Of a stretch of 64,000 nt of DNA, positions 43,657 through 52,099 are shown piece by piece. Numbering within the stretch: the stretch's first letter is position 1; each line of letters opens with the position of its first letter. The stretch is taken from the NCBI RefSeq assembly GCF_028682455.1, contig NZ_JANHLD010000002.1, positions 930,001-994,000 on the forward strand. Reading direction: 5' to 3'. Source of the DNA: Pseudomonas putida. Lineage in GTDB: Bacteria > Pseudomonadota > Gammaproteobacteria > Pseudomonadales > Pseudomonadaceae. Both the position numbers and the translations under genes were made by a program. The notes under the pieces were generated by a model. It was not told the origin of the DNA, did not search any database, and saw only the letters and a list, made by a program, of their open reading frames with translations.

Positions 43657-43824
43657 CTAGTCTGCGGCCTTGCTGGCACACCCACAGCCACTGGCCGTGC
43701 ACGGTTTACCAGACGGATGATGATCGGCGCAGGCCTGGCAGCAATACGCCTTGCCCTCGCGCATCACCGCGTTGTCGCCCACCTTGCAGTTGCAACCGGG
43801 GCATGCACAGGTTTGCTCGTTCAT
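43657..43824 (-). CDS. Bacterial metallothionein
   Basis: A 55-residue cysteine-rich metal-binding protein beginning MNEQTCACPGCNCKVGDNAV at ATG 43824 behind AGGAG; the frame to 43854 adds residues with no ribosome site. Ten Cys and paired His are arranged as CACPGCNC, YCCQACADHH and CTASGCGC, the SmtA/BmtA pattern that wraps Zn, Cd or Cu in a cluster. The C-terminal tail is short. Cytosolic detoxification/storage of metal. Divergent from the YIP1 gene. Confidence 0.93.
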   Translation of the reverse strand: MNEQTCACPGCNCKVGDNAVMREGKAYCCQACADHHPSGKPCTASGCGCASKAAD

Positions 43825-43970
43825 GTCATGGACTCCTGAGGTTGTGGTCGTCACTGCTTGCGACTTAACGCCCGGTGCGATGGTTCAAAAAAGATGAAAC
43901 CCCGCCGCCCCGGCGACCTCAATAGAACAGGGAGCGGTATTTCCGCATTCTGCTCAGCCTGGAGGTCACC

Positions 43971-44585
43971 ATGACTACCCACCTGCTCAAGCTGTTCACG
44001 CATCCGAACGATGCCTGGATCGAGATCCGTCACGAAGAAGAACTGCACCCCCGCCACTACCTGCCCCACCTGTTGCTGTTCGCCCTGATTCCCGCGCTCT
44101 GCCTGTTCATCGGCACCACCAGTTTCGGCTGGAGCCTGGCCGGTACCGAGCGGGTACGCCTGAGCGTGGCCAGCGCGGCGCAATTGGGTGTGCTGCTGTA
44201 CCTGACCATGCTGCTCGGCGTGGTGATCATGGGCGGATTCATTCGCTGGATGTCACGTACCTTCGACACGCGGCCAAGCCTTGACCAGTGCATCGGCTTT
44301 GCCGCCTATGGCGCCACGCCGTATTTCCTCGCAGGTATCGCCGGGCTGTACCCGGGCCGCTGGCTGGCGCTGGTCGCGCTGTTGGCCGCCTCGGCCTATG
44401 CCACCTTCCTGTTGTTCATCGGCCTGCCGACCTTCTTGCGTCTGCGCAAGGAACAAGGCCTGCTGTATTCGACCAGCGTATGGGCGGTGGGATTGCTGGT
44501 GCTGGTGACCATCCTGGTGTCGATGATCCTGTTCTGGTTCGACGTGCTGGAGCCGGAGTACATGCGCCCGGCAGCCCTGGGCTGA
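43971..44585 (+). CDS. YIP1-domain membrane protein
   Basis: A 204-residue inner-membrane protein starting MTTHLLKLFTHPNDAWIEIR at ATG 43971 behind GGAGG. LFTHPNDAWIEIRHEEE is the N-terminal signature of bacterial YIP1 proteins (PF04893), followed by five helices: LLLFALIPALCLFIGTTSFG, LGVLLYLTMLLGVVIMGGFI, GFAAYGATPYFLAGIAGLYP, LALVALLAASAYATFLLFIG and VGLLVLVTILVSMILFWFD. Function in bacteria is unknown. Followed closely by a convergent DUF1652 gene. Confidence 0.88.
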   Translation: MTTHLLKLFTHPNDAWIEIRHEEELHPRHYLPHLLLFALIPALCLFIGTTSFGWSLAGTERVRLSVASAAQLGVLLYLTMLLGVVIMGGFIRWMSRTFDTRPSLDQCIGFAAYGATPYFLAGIAGLYPGRWLALVALLAASAYATFLLFIGLPTFLRLRKEQGLLYSTSVWAVGLLVLVTILVSMILFWFDVLEPEYMRPAALG

Positions 44586-44607
44586 ACCGGGCGCACGCGC
44601 CTCGGGC

Positions 44608-44868
44608 TCAGGCGGTGGCCCTGGGCTTGAGGCCGGCGTGACTGCGCCCCAGACGCTGTTCCTCGCGCACCTGGGCCACCAGGGTCGCCAGGTCGTGGCA
44701 GGTGGTCAGGCTGTCGAGGCGTGTTTCGGTGACGATCAGGTCGTCGCCCTGCCCCAGTCGTATCGTCAGCCAGAGGCCATCGGTACAGGTGACTTCACAG
44801 CACTCGGGCAAAAACGCCTGCTCGATCAGCTGGCGCAGTTCAAGGGTGGAAACGCCAATCAGTGACAT
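44608..44868 (-). CDS. DUF1652 small protein
   Basis: An 86-residue soluble protein with start ATG 44868 behind GAGGA. STLELRQLIEQAFLPECCEVTCTDGLWLTIRL followed by VTETRLDSLTTCHDLATLVAQVREE is the standard DUF1652 layout in Pseudomonas. No catalytic residues are evident. The second such family member in the window is at 15817-16077. Function unknown. Confidence 0.85.
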   Translation of the reverse strand: MSLIGVSTLELRQLIEQAFLPECCEVTCTDGLWLTIRLGQGDDLIVTETRLDSLTTCHDLATLVAQVREEQRLGRSHAGLKPRATA

Positions 44869-45173
44869 GGTCGATCCTCGTGTCGGAAAGCCCGACTTCT
44901 CAGTTACCACCGCCAGGTTTGCCAACGCCAATTGATATTGATGATGCTTTGCCGCTTGCCTCATGTACCCCGGCAATCACATGAGGTCTATCTGAAAAGA
45001 AGCCGGTAACCTCAACGAAGTTCAACGCAAAAGCTTGGGCTGGCGATGAGTGGCCGGGGCCAACCGTTCGTCATCTGGGAGCGGATAAATTTCAAACTTT
45101 GTCAGTCGTGCTGTCGCCCAACGAGTGTGAGGCATCAGCCTTGCACTTCCATAGCACAGTGAGGAAGCACATC
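44869..45173. other. 305-base intergenic region
   Basis: No gene, RNA or repeat is recognised. It must carry the divergent promoters of the DUF1652 gene and the KGG-type stress gene. Confidence 0.5.
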
Positions 45174-45365
45174 ATGGCTAACAAAGATACTTCCAACCCC
45201 GGGAACTTCGCCAACGATCGCCAGAAAGCCTCCGACGCCGGCAAAAAAGGCGGCCAGGCCTCCGGTGGTACCGCAGGGGGCCAGACCCGTAAACCGGATA
45301 TGGGCGACAAGCCCGGAATGGGCAACAAGACAGACCGCAAGCCAAGTGGCGGCGGCCGTAGCTGA
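45174..45365 (+). CDS. KGG-repeat stress-induced protein
   Basis: A 63-residue hydrophilic, Gly/Lys-rich protein starting MANKDTSNPGNFANDRQKAS at ATG 45174 behind GAGGAA. The segment GNFANDRQKASDAGKKGGQA is the KGG (con-10/GsiB-like) motif found in general stress and desiccation-linked proteins that are intrinsically disordered. Monocistronic; a stable hairpin follows. Probably under stress-sigma control, though I see no confident promoter. Confidence 0.9.
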   Translation: MANKDTSNPGNFANDRQKASDAGKKGGQASGGTAGGQTRKPDMGDKPGMGNKTDRKPSGGGRS

Positions 45366-45374
45366 TAGACGAGC

Positions 45375-45401
45375 GACCGGCGCACCTCTGGTGCGTCGGT
45401 C
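45375..45401 (+). terminator. Hairpin after the KGG gene
   Basis: GACCGGCGCACC and GGTGCGTCGGTC form a 12-position stem with one G-T pair around a TCT loop, 9 bases after the stop. The T-run is minimal (CTTGAG). It ends 13 bases before the ClpP-like gene and may limit read-through. Confidence 0.6.
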
Positions 45402-45414
45402 TTGAGGCGCGCCG

Positions 45415-45975
45415 ATGAGTCAGCAGGTGATTCATTTTCATTGCCAGATCGACCAGCGTACCACCGAGCGTTTTCGTGACCGCTGTCTGCAAGCCATCGA
45501 CGAGGGTGCCAGCCAGCTGTTGCTGTACCTGTCGACCACCGGTGGCAGCACCAATTTCGGATTTTCGATCTACAGCTTTCTCAAGTCCTTGCCGGTACCC
45601 GTCTGGGCAGTCAACGCCGGCAACATCGAATCGATGGGCATCATCATGTACCTGGCCGCCGGCGTAAGGATTGCCGCGCCGCATTCGCGCTTTCTGATCC
45701 ACCCCATGACCTGGCACTTCAGCCAGAGCGCGGTAGACCACTCGCGCCTGCGCGAGTACCTGTCGAGCCTGAACAACGACCTGGAACGCTACGTGCGCAT
45801 CTTCGAGCTGGAGACCCTGCAGGCCGAACGCAAGCTGGATATCTTCCAGTGCCTGTCGGCCGAAGAGAAAGTCATTCCCGCCTATGACTCCCTGGCCTGT
45901 GGCATCGCCCACCGCCTGGAGCAGGTGGTGTTCGACAAGGACGCTCGGCACCTGACGATCAGCGGCGAAGACTGA
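45415..45975 (+). CDS. ClpP-like serine protease subunit
   Basis: A 186-residue member of the ClpP/crotonase fold. The handle and Gly-rich strand (LLLYLSTTGGSTNFGFSIYSFL) lead to nucleophile Ser73 in GNIESMGIIMYLAAG, His96 in SRFLIHPMTWHF and a candidate Asp142 in KLDIFQCLSAEE, so the triad appears complete. It lacks the N-terminal loop of housekeeping ClpP and is unlinked to clpX or tig; sequences of this type form a separate ClpP-like group in Pseudomonas. Whether it works with an AAA+ partner is unknown. Confidence 0.85.
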   Translation: MSQQVIHFHCQIDQRTTERFRDRCLQAIDEGASQLLLYLSTTGGSTNFGFSIYSFLKSLPVPVWAVNAGNIESMGIIMYLAAGVRIAAPHSRFLIHPMTWHFSQSAVDHSRLREYLSSLNNDLERYVRIFELETLQAERKLDIFQCLSAEEKVIPAYDSLACGIAHRLEQVVFDKDARHLTISGED

Positions 45976-46067
45976 AATCCGATTGAATCTTTTCGCCACG
46001 GCAAGACTCAGTCATTGCAGTAGAAGGATTTTCCCAGCGACTGCATTGAAAGGATCGTCAAAGCACC

Positions 46068-46295
46068 ATGAACGACGCAAAACTCTTCGTGATCGACTAC
46101 CAACTGCATGGCACTCCCAAGTCTTTCATCATCCGTGCAGAGAAAATGGACAACGCCGAAGCCTGGCATTGGGCCAGTTGCGACGCGGGTGTTGGCAGGA
46201 TTGGCCGTTATGGTCGGGAACAGGTGAAGAAAGTCAGCAAGCCACTGGCCGAGCGCTATGGCATCACCGCGGTGACCTGGCGCCAGACCAGCTAA
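46068..46295 (+). CDS. Small conserved Pseudomonas protein (DUF6555-like)
   Basis: A 75-residue soluble protein starting MNDAKLFVIDYQLHGTPKSF. EAWHWASCDAGVGRIGRYGR then EQVKKVSKPLAERYGITAV is a pattern I associate with a small Pseudomonas-restricted family. No signal, membrane helix or catalytic motif. Its stop overlaps the convergent alkA stop by 4 bases. Function unknown. Confidence 0.75.
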   Translation: MNDAKLFVIDYQLHGTPKSFIIRAEKMDNAEAWHWASCDAGVGRIGRYGREQVKKVSKPLAERYGITAVTWRQTS

Positions 46296-47215
46296 GCACC
46301 TGCCAGCGACGCCCAGAGATGCTGGGCCGCGTAGGCCCGCCAGGGGCGCCAGGCCAGGGCGCGGTCGGCCAGTTGCACTTCGGCGCTTTCCAGCAGGCGT
46401 ACCGCCTTGGCGAGGGCTACATCACCGAGCGGAAAGGCATCGGCCGCGCCGAGTTGACGCAAGGCCAGGTACTGTGCGCTCCACGGCCCGATCCCACGCA
46501 GCCGGCACAGGTGCTGCACCCAGGCCTGCAGGTCGGCATCGGCACGCAACAAGTGGGGATCGTCGAGCATCGCCAGGGCCATGCCCGACAAGGTCGCCGC
46601 CCGGGAACCGGGCATGCCCAGGCCAGTGAGGTCGCCATGGGCAATGGCCTTCGCTGCCGGGAACACATGGGTAAGACGCGGTTCGCCAGCGTGGGTGGCC
46701 AACAAGAGCTGGCCGTGGCGCGCCACCAGGCGTGCCGCCAGGGTCATGGCTCCGGCCACGCTGATCTGCTGGCCGAGCACGGTACGCATGACTTGCTCGA
46801 ACGCGTCCCAGCCACGCGGTACGCGCAACCCCGGACGCGCGGCAATCAGCCGGGCCATGAGCGGGTCCCGGGCCAATTGCCGTTCGATCAGGGCGGGGTC
46901 GGCATCCAGGTCGAACACCCGCCGCACCCGGGCGATCAGGCCCGGCAACGCACGTCGGTCAAGCCCGTACACGCTCAGCGCCAGACGATGCCCTCTCGCC
47001 GGCCGGCACTCGACGATACCCTGGCGGGTACCGACCCTTACCGTACGCCGATAGACCCCCGCCTGCGTGACCTCCACCCCGGAGATCGAACGCACTGCCA
47101 GAAACCCCAGCATCGACGGCCAATGGTATGGCGCGCGGTAGCTGAGCCAGACCGTCAATCTGGGTTGGCCGCGCACGCTGCTGCGGTAGGCATGAAGAGC
47201 TGTGCTCGGGGTCAT
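46292..47215 (-). CDS. alkA: DNA-3-methyladenine glycosylase II
   Basis: A 307-residue alkylation-repair glycosylase; the start ATG 47215 gives MTPSTALHAYRSSVRGQPRL with a weak ribosome site, while the much longer frame to 47698 runs through the divergent permease gene and is rejected. An AlkA N-terminal beta domain (TVWLSYRAPYHWPSMLGFLA, SGVEVTQAGVYRRTVRV) precedes the helix-hairpin-helix LRGIGPWSAQYLALRQLG and catalytic Asp in DAFPLGD. It removes N3-alkyl purines. Independent of ogt at 29 kb. Confidence 0.88.
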   Translation of the reverse strand: MTPSTALHAYRSSVRGQPRLTVWLSYRAPYHWPSMLGFLAVRSISGVEVTQAGVYRRTVRVGTRQGIVECRPARGHRLALSVYGLDRRALPGLIARVRRVFDLDADPALIERQLARDPLMARLIAARPGLRVPRGWDAFEQVMRTVLGQQISVAGAMTLAARLVARHGQLLLATHAGEPRLTHVFPAAKAIAHGDLTGLGMPGSRAATLSGMALAMLDDPHLLRADADLQAWVQHLCRLRGIGPWSAQYLALRQLGAADAFPLGDVALAKAVRLLESAEVQLADRALAWRPWRAYAAQHLWASLAGA

Positions 47216-47326
47216 CGGACGCGCCCGCCGTGAATTGAATAGCGAAGGTGATGTTACAAAAAATTTCCCGCACGCGCCGAGGTCTATTCCGTAACTATCC
47301 CGTGGAATCTCGGTGGAATCGCGACC

Positions 47327-47743
47327 ATGAAATTCGAACGCTTCGCCCAGGCCATGTCCCGGCACACCGGTAGCTCTCACACGTTCGTACTCGCGTTGGT
47401 GCTGATCGTCATCTGGGCGGCCACCGGCCCCTGGTTCGACTACAACGACACGTGGCAGCTGATCATCAATACCTCGACCACGATCATCACCTTCCTGATG
47501 GTCTTTCTGATCCAGAACACCCAGAACCGCGACAACGACGTGTTGCACCTGAAGATCGACGAGCTGTTGCGCGCCACTAAAGCTGCACACAACGCCATGC
47601 TCAATCTTGACGACCTGGATGCACGGCAACTGAAGACGTTGCTGCAAGAATATCGAGACATCGGCGCTGAAGGTGACGAATCCCCGGAGCCTGAACAAGA
47701 CACTGCAGCCGGACGCCGTGAGCGCCCGGCTGCAGAGCAGTGA
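47327..47743 (+). CDS. Low-affinity iron permease family protein
   Basis: A 138-residue membrane protein starting MKFERFAQAMSRHTGSSHTF at ATG 47327. Helices at about 20-38 (TFVLALVLIVIWAATGPWF) and 44-62 (LIINTSTTIITFLMVFLIQ) followed by NTQNRDNDVLHLKIDELLRATK form the PF04120 signature. Members are tied to low-affinity iron/copper uptake in fungi; the bacterial role is not demonstrated. Acidic C-terminal tail. Its stop is 5 bases from the convergent hydrolase stop. Confidence 0.88.
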   Translation: MKFERFAQAMSRHTGSSHTFVLALVLIVIWAATGPWFDYNDTWQLIINTSTTIITFLMVFLIQNTQNRDNDVLHLKIDELLRATKAAHNAMLNLDDLDARQLKTLLQEYRDIGAEGDESPEPEQDTAAGRRERPAAEQ

Positions 47744-47748
47744 ACGGT

Positions 47749-48375
47749 TTATTTACCGTTGGTGAGGGTGTTGTAGCTGGTGATCAGGTTGCGGTAGTCG
47801 GGGATGTGGTTGGAGAACAGCGTGCCCAGGCCTTCGATGTCGTTGCGCCAGTCACGGTGCAGCTCGCAGGCAAGACCGAACCAGGTCATCAGCTGGGCCC
47901 CGGCTTGCGACATGCGATCCCAGGCCGAGTCACGGGTCAGGGCATTGAAGGTACCCGAGGCATCGGTCACCACAAACACTTCAAAACCTTCGGCCAGGGC
48001 CGACAGCGCCGGGAAGGCCACGCAGACTTCAGTCACCACGCCGGCAATGATCAGTTGTTTCTTGCCGGTGGCCTTGACCGCCTTGACGAAATCTTCGTTG
48101 TCCCAGGCGTTGATCTGGCCGGGCCGGGCGATATACGGGGCTTGCGGGAACTGTGCCTTGAGCTCGGGTACCAGCGGGCCATTGGGACCGGTTTCAAAGC
48201 TGGTGGTGAGGATGGTCGGCAGGTTGAAGTACTTGGCCAGGTCGCCAACGGCCAGCACGTTGTTCTTGAACTTGTCCGGGTCGATATCACGCACCAGTGA
48301 CAGAAGGCCGGTCTGGTGGTCGACCAGCAGGACCGCGGCGTTGTTCTTGTCCAGGCGGACGTAGGGTTTGCTCAT
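47749..48375 (-). CDS. Isochorismatase-family hydrolase (YcaC-like), copy 1
   Basis: A 208-residue cysteine hydrolase. VLLVDHQTGLLSLVRDI holds the catalytic Asp, INAWDN the conserved loop, and GVVTEVCVAFPALSALAEGF the nucleophile Cys (position of VC). It resembles YcaC of E. coli and P. aeruginosa, an octamer of unknown substrate. It is the third gene of a minus-strand run behind the pirin and the second YcaC-like gene, 55 bases downstream of the latter. The pair is about 45-50 percent alike by eye, suggesting duplication with divergence. Confidence 0.9.
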   Translation of the reverse strand: MSKPYVRLDKNNAAVLLVDHQTGLLSLVRDIDPDKFKNNVLAVGDLAKYFNLPTILTTSFETGPNGPLVPELKAQFPQAPYIARPGQINAWDNEDFVKAVKATGKKQLIIAGVVTEVCVAFPALSALAEGFEVFVVTDASGTFNALTRDSAWDRMSQAGAQLMTWFGLACELHRDWRNDIEGLGTLFSNHIPDYRNLITSYNTLTNGK

Positions 48376-48430
48376 GGTCTAACTCCTTGCGAAGGTTGGC
48401 CGGTGCCCCTATGGCCCCGGCCCTGCGGGA

Positions 48431-49117
48431 TCAGCGCGAAGAATCCAGTTGTTCGTTTTCGGTAACGACCTGTTGCGCCTTGAGGTAGCTCTCGATCAGC
48501 AGTTGGTAGTGCGGGAACACCGCGCTATACGCCTCGGCCCACTGCTGAGCGTCCGCACGGTTCCAGGTGCGCTGCACTTCCGAGCAGACGGCTGCGGTGT
48601 CCATCGGTACCACACCGGCCTGCATCACACGGGCCAGGGTCACTTCCTGGGCCATTTTCGAATAGGTGCCGCTGGCGTCGATCACGGCGAACACTTGATA
48701 GCCGGCATTGACGGCACTGATGCTCGGGAAGGCCATGCACACGCTGGTGATGGTGCCGGCGATGATCAGTTGCTTCTTGCCGGTGGCTTCAACGGCTGCG
48801 ACGAACTCGGGATTGTCCCAGGCGTTGATTTCACCTTTGCGAGCGACGTACTTGGCGTGCGGCGCGGCTTCGTGGATTTCCGGAATCAGCGGACCGTTGG
48901 GGCCCTGGGGGACGGAGGCGGTGGTGATTACAGGGATCTTGGCCAGGCTGGCGACCTTGGCCAGGGTGATGGCATTGGCCCGCAACTCGGTCATGGGCAT
49001 GTCCTTGACCGTCTGGAACAAACCACTCTGGTGGTCGATCAGCAGCATCGCAGCGTTTTCAGGATCGATACGCGGGACCTGGCCATTGAAATTGGCAACG
49101 TTGGCAAATGTACTCAT
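48431..49117 (-). CDS. Isochorismatase-family hydrolase (YcaC-like), copy 2
   Basis: A 228-residue paralogue of the downstream gene, starting [20 protein letters not shown] at ATG 49117 behind AAGGAGAA. Catalytic Asp in [16 protein letters not shown], loop GEINAWDN and Cys in [21 protein letters not shown] are retained. A 12-residue N-terminal extension and a longer C-terminal helix distinguish it. It is translated 88 bases after the pirin stop; both enzymes may act on aromatic amides or N-carbamoyl compounds, unproven. Confidence 0.9.
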   Translation of the reverse strand: MSTFANVANFNGQVPRIDPENAAMLLIDHQSGLFQTVKDMPMTELRANAITLAKVASLAKIPVITTASVPQGPNGPLIPEIHEAAPHAKYVARKGEINAWDNPEFVAAVEATGKKQLIIAGTITSVCMAFPSISAVNAGYQVFAVIDASGTYSKMAQEVTLARVMQAGVVPMDTAAVCSEVQRTWNRADAQQWAEAYSAVFPHYQLLIESYLKAQQVVTENEQLDSSR

Positions 49118-49205
49118 GACACATTCTCCTTGAGGAAAGATTGCAAGTCGTGCTCGCAATCCGGGTCGATGGCCGCCCTGGCGGGCGACCTTCGGGTTAA
49201 TGAGA

Positions 49206-50096
49206 CTAGCTGTCGTGTCGCGGACCGCTGGGGCCGTTCATCTGGCCGAATCGACCGGCCCGAAAGTCCTCGAACGCCTCGGCAATTTCGGCTTCGCTGT
49301 TCATCACGAACGGGCCGTAACCCACGATCGGCTCATCCAGCGGATCGCCGCTGAGCACCAGGACCAGCGCCTCGGTCTGTGCTTCAAGCAACAACTCGTC
49401 ACCGGCACGATCGAACAGCACCAGCTGCGCCGGGCCTACCGCACGCTCACCGTTGACCAGCACCGAGCCGCGCAGCACCACCAATGCCGTGCTACGCCCT
49501 GACGCGCTGGGCAGGCGCAGCGGAGCGCCGGGCTTGAGCTGCAGGTCCCAGACATCCATCGGCGAGAAGGTATGGGCCGGGCCCTTGTGGCCGCGGTACT
49601 CACCGGCGATCACCCGCAGGCTGCCGCTGCCGGCGCCCAGGGGCACGGTGGGAATGTCGCTGGCCAGCAGCGTCTGGTAGCCGGCCGGGGCCGACTTGTC
49701 CCTGGCAGGCAGGTTGACCCACAGCTGGACCATCTCCAGGGTCCCGCCCTGGGCAGCGAACGCCGGGGAATGGAACTCCTCGTGGAGAATGCCGTTGGCA
49801 GCGGTCATCCACTGCACGTCGCCCGGACCGATCAGGCCGCCGGCACCGGTGGAGTCCCGATGCTCCAGTTCACCCTGATAAACGATGGTCACGGTCTCGA
49901 AACCGCGATGAGGGTGCTGGCCTACGCCACGACGCGCCGTGGTCGGGGTAAAGTCGTGAGGACCTGCGTAGTCCAGCAGCAGGAACGGGCTGATGTGCTG
50001 GGCCAGGTTGTCGTAGGTGAACAGGCTGCGAACCGGGAAGCCATCGCCAACCCAATGGGGATTGGGGCTGCTGTAAACGCCTTGGATCTTTTTCAT
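49206..50096 (-). CDS. Pirin family protein
   Basis: A 296-residue bicupin. [28 protein letters not shown] carries the metal-binding His pair and Glu of pirins, and [22 protein letters not shown] with the [12 protein letters not shown] end marks the second cupin. Some pirins are quercetin 2,3-dioxygenases; others act as redox-dependent co-regulators. It is the first gene of the pirin/YcaC/YcaC operon and diverges from a LysR gene 99 bases away, a frequent Pseudomonas arrangement linked to quinone or aromatic stress. Confidence 0.92.
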   Translation of the reverse strand: MKKIQGVYSSPNPHWVGDGFPVRSLFTYDNLAQHISPFLLLDYAGPHDFTPTTARRGVGQHPHRGFETVTIVYQGELEHRDSTGAGGLIGPGDVQWMTAANGILHEEFHSPAFAAQGGTLEMVQLWVNLPARDKSAPAGYQTLLASDIPTVPLGAGSGSLRVIAGEYRGHKGPAHTFSPMDVWDLQLKPGAPLRLPSASGRSTALVVLRGSVLVNGERAVGPAQLVLFDRAGDELLLEAQTEALVLVLSGDPLDEPIVGYGPFVMNSEAEIAEAFEDFRAGRFGQMNGPSGPRHDS

Positions 50097-50195
50097 GAGA
50101 ATGCCTCCTCTCGTGTATGGATATACCTTACGAGCGCAACGACATTCGCGGTAGATCAGTTAAACTGCCTTCAGCGTTCCATATGGAGAACACTG

Positions 50196-51101
50196 GTGGA
50201 AGACCTCAACGACCTTTACTACTTTGCCCAGGTGGTCGATCACGGCGGCTTTGCCCCCGCTGGCCGCGCCCTGGACATGCCCAAGTCAAAACTCAGCCGG
50301 CGTATCGCCGGCCTCGAGGAGCGCCTGGGGGTGCGCCTGATCCAGCGCTCGACCCGGCACTTTTCGGTCACCGAAATCGGCCAGGCCTATTACCGCCATT
50401 GCGTGGCGATGCTGGTGGAAGCCGAGGGTGCCGCCGAGCTGATCGAGCGCAACCGCGCCGAGCCCCAGGGCGTGGTACGCCTGAGCTGCCCGACAGCCTT
50501 GCTGGATTTCTGGGTGGGGGCGATGCTGACCCGCTTCATGGTCCAGTGCCCGCTGGTGCAACTGCACATCGAAAGCACCAACCGGCATGTCGACCTGATC
50601 CAGGAAGGCATTGATATCGCCCTGCGCGTGCGGGTGCCGCCGCTGGAAAGCAGCGACCTGGTGATGAAGGTACTGGCGCGCAGCACCCAGCACCTGGTGG
50701 CCGCGCCCGAGCTGATGAAGCACTTGCCGGAGCGCCCGGTACCGGCCGACCTCAGCAGCTTGCCGAGCCTGCACTGGGGCAATCCGCAACGGGACTATCA
50801 ATGGAACCTGCTGGGCCCGGACGGTGCCAGCGCGAGCATCCGCCACACCCCGAGGCTGGTCACCGATGACCTGGTGGTACTGCGCCAGGCGGCGGTTGCC
50901 GGCGTGGGCGTGGTGCACCTGCCGCTGGTGGTGGTACGCGACGACATCGATGCCGGCAGGCTGGTGCGCGCAACCCCGAACTGGGCGCCGGAGTGCGGCG
51001 TGGTGCATGCAGTGTTCGCCTCGCGGCGGGGCCTGCTGCCGTCGGTGCGCAGCTTGCTGGACTTCCTGGCGGCGGAGTTTGAAGCCAGTGGCATCACCTG
51101 A
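50196..51101 (+). CDS. LysR-family regulator divergent from pirin
   Basis: A 301-residue LysR-type regulator starting with GTG 50196 (VEDLNDLYYFAQVVDHGGFA) nine bases after GGAG; the long open frame upstream to 49572 is antisense to pirin. Helix-turn-helix FAPAGRALDMPKSKLSRRIAGLEERLG, then SCPTALLDFWVGAML opens the effector domain. Closest in pattern to the PcaQ/YafC-like subgroup that controls quinone-responsive genes. It likely activates the pirin-YcaC operon from the 99-base intergenic region. Confidence 0.9.
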   Translation: MEDLNDLYYFAQVVDHGGFAPAGRALDMPKSKLSRRIAGLEERLGVRLIQRSTRHFSVTEIGQAYYRHCVAMLVEAEGAAELIERNRAEPQGVVRLSCPTALLDFWVGAMLTRFMVQCPLVQLHIESTNRHVDLIQEGIDIALRVRVPPLESSDLVMKVLARSTQHLVAAPELMKHLPERPVPADLSSLPSLHWGNPQRDYQWNLLGPDGASASIRHTPRLVTDDLVVLRQAAVAGVGVVHLPLVVVRDDIDAGRLVRATPNWAPECGVVHAVFASRRGLLPSVRSLLDFLAAEFEASGIT

Positions 51102-51212
51102 TGCTGGTGCCCTGCCAGAGGCCGACACAACCTGCACTTTCGGGGTTGCCTGGCCTACGGCCGCTGTGCGGCCGATCACGGGCAGGCCCGCTCCCGCCGA
51201 AGGGCCATCCGA

Positions 51213-52082
51213 CTACAACAGGAACGCCTGCACACGCTCGCTGCAGGCGGCCGGATCTTCCTGCATGAAGCAATGCCCACCCGCCACCTGGACAGCCGTC
51301 ACCTGACGATTACCCTGCGCCCAACGCTGCACCGACTGCGGTACAAACGGATACGTATCCTCGCCATAAATCACCAGGCAAGGCGTCTGCACCCGAGTCA
51401 GCGACGCCCACATCCGCCGCGGAAACGAACTGAAGATTTCCACCTCGCGGCTCGGCCGGCACTTGAGCACCACCCCTTCACCACAATCACCAATGGCATG
51501 CTCGATATACGACTGCAGCGCAGTCTCGCTCCAGCCCTTGAAGATCCCGCGACCTTCCAGTGACGCCCGCGCCGCCGTACGATCCGGCCAGTGGCTGCGC
51601 CGGGTGGCCGCCTTGCGCGCCAACGCATGACGCTCGTGCAGACCCACCAGCCGGGCAGCCCCCATCAGCCCCATCATCCTGCGACTGAACAACACCGGGT
51701 CCAGCAACACCGCCCGCTGGAACAATTGCGGCCGCAACGCCAGGATCAGCCCCGTGAGCACTCCGCCAAAGCTGTGGCCGACGGCGAACCGCGCAACCTC
51801 GCCATACTCGCCGCGACCGGCCTCGAAGGCCTCGATGGCAAGCTCCGCCGTGCGGTTCCAGCCCACGAACGGGCCGCCGTGGTCACTGTCGCCATGGCCT
51901 TGCACATCGCACAACCAAAGGTCGAAGTGGTCAGCCAGGCGTGCCAGCAAAGGCTGGTACACCAGGCTGCAAAAACCGTTGCCGTGAAGAAAATGCAGCA
52001 GCGGTTTGCCGCTGGCAGGTGAGCGCCAGCCGCGCAAGGTAAAGCCGGCACTTGTGTCATGGGACCAGGGAATCAACTGCAT
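51213..52082 (-). CDS. Alpha/beta hydrolase
   Basis: A 289-residue hydrolase starting MQLIPWSHDTSAGFTLRGW at ATG 52082. LLHFLHGNGFCSLVYQPLL gives the oxyanion loop (HGNG), FAVGHSFGGVLTGLIL the nucleophile Ser, YGEDTYPF the acid and VAGGHCFM the base. No signal peptide. It follows the LysE-type exporter by 18 bases on the same strand and is probably co-transcribed. Substrate unknown. Confidence 0.9.
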   Translation of the reverse strand: MQLIPWSHDTSAGFTLRGWRSPASGKPLLHFLHGNGFCSLVYQPLLARLADHFDLWLCDVQGHGDSDHGGPFVGWNRTAELAIEAFEAGRGEYGEVARFAVGHSFGGVLTGLILALRPQLFQRAVLLDPVLFSRRMMGLMGAARLVGLHERHALARKAATRRSHWPDRTAARASLEGRGIFKGWSETALQSYIEHAIGDCGEGVVLKCRPSREVEIFSSFPRRMWASLTRVQTPCLVIYGEDTYPFVPQSVQRWAQGNRQVTAVQVAGGHCFMQEDPAACSERVQAFLL

Positions 52083-52099
52083 GTGCCCGCTTGCTCTTG

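Noticed and set aside
49125..49200. Possible terminator between pirin and the YcaC-like gene
   Set aside because: The GGTCG/CGACC dyad is imperfect and lacks a T-run, and the genes look co-transcribed.
51120..51190. REP-like sequence after the LysR gene (CGGCCGCTGTGCGGCCG and ACGGGCAGGCCCGCTCCCGCC)
   Set aside because: Too many differences from the clear REP arms to call with confidence; may be a decayed unit.
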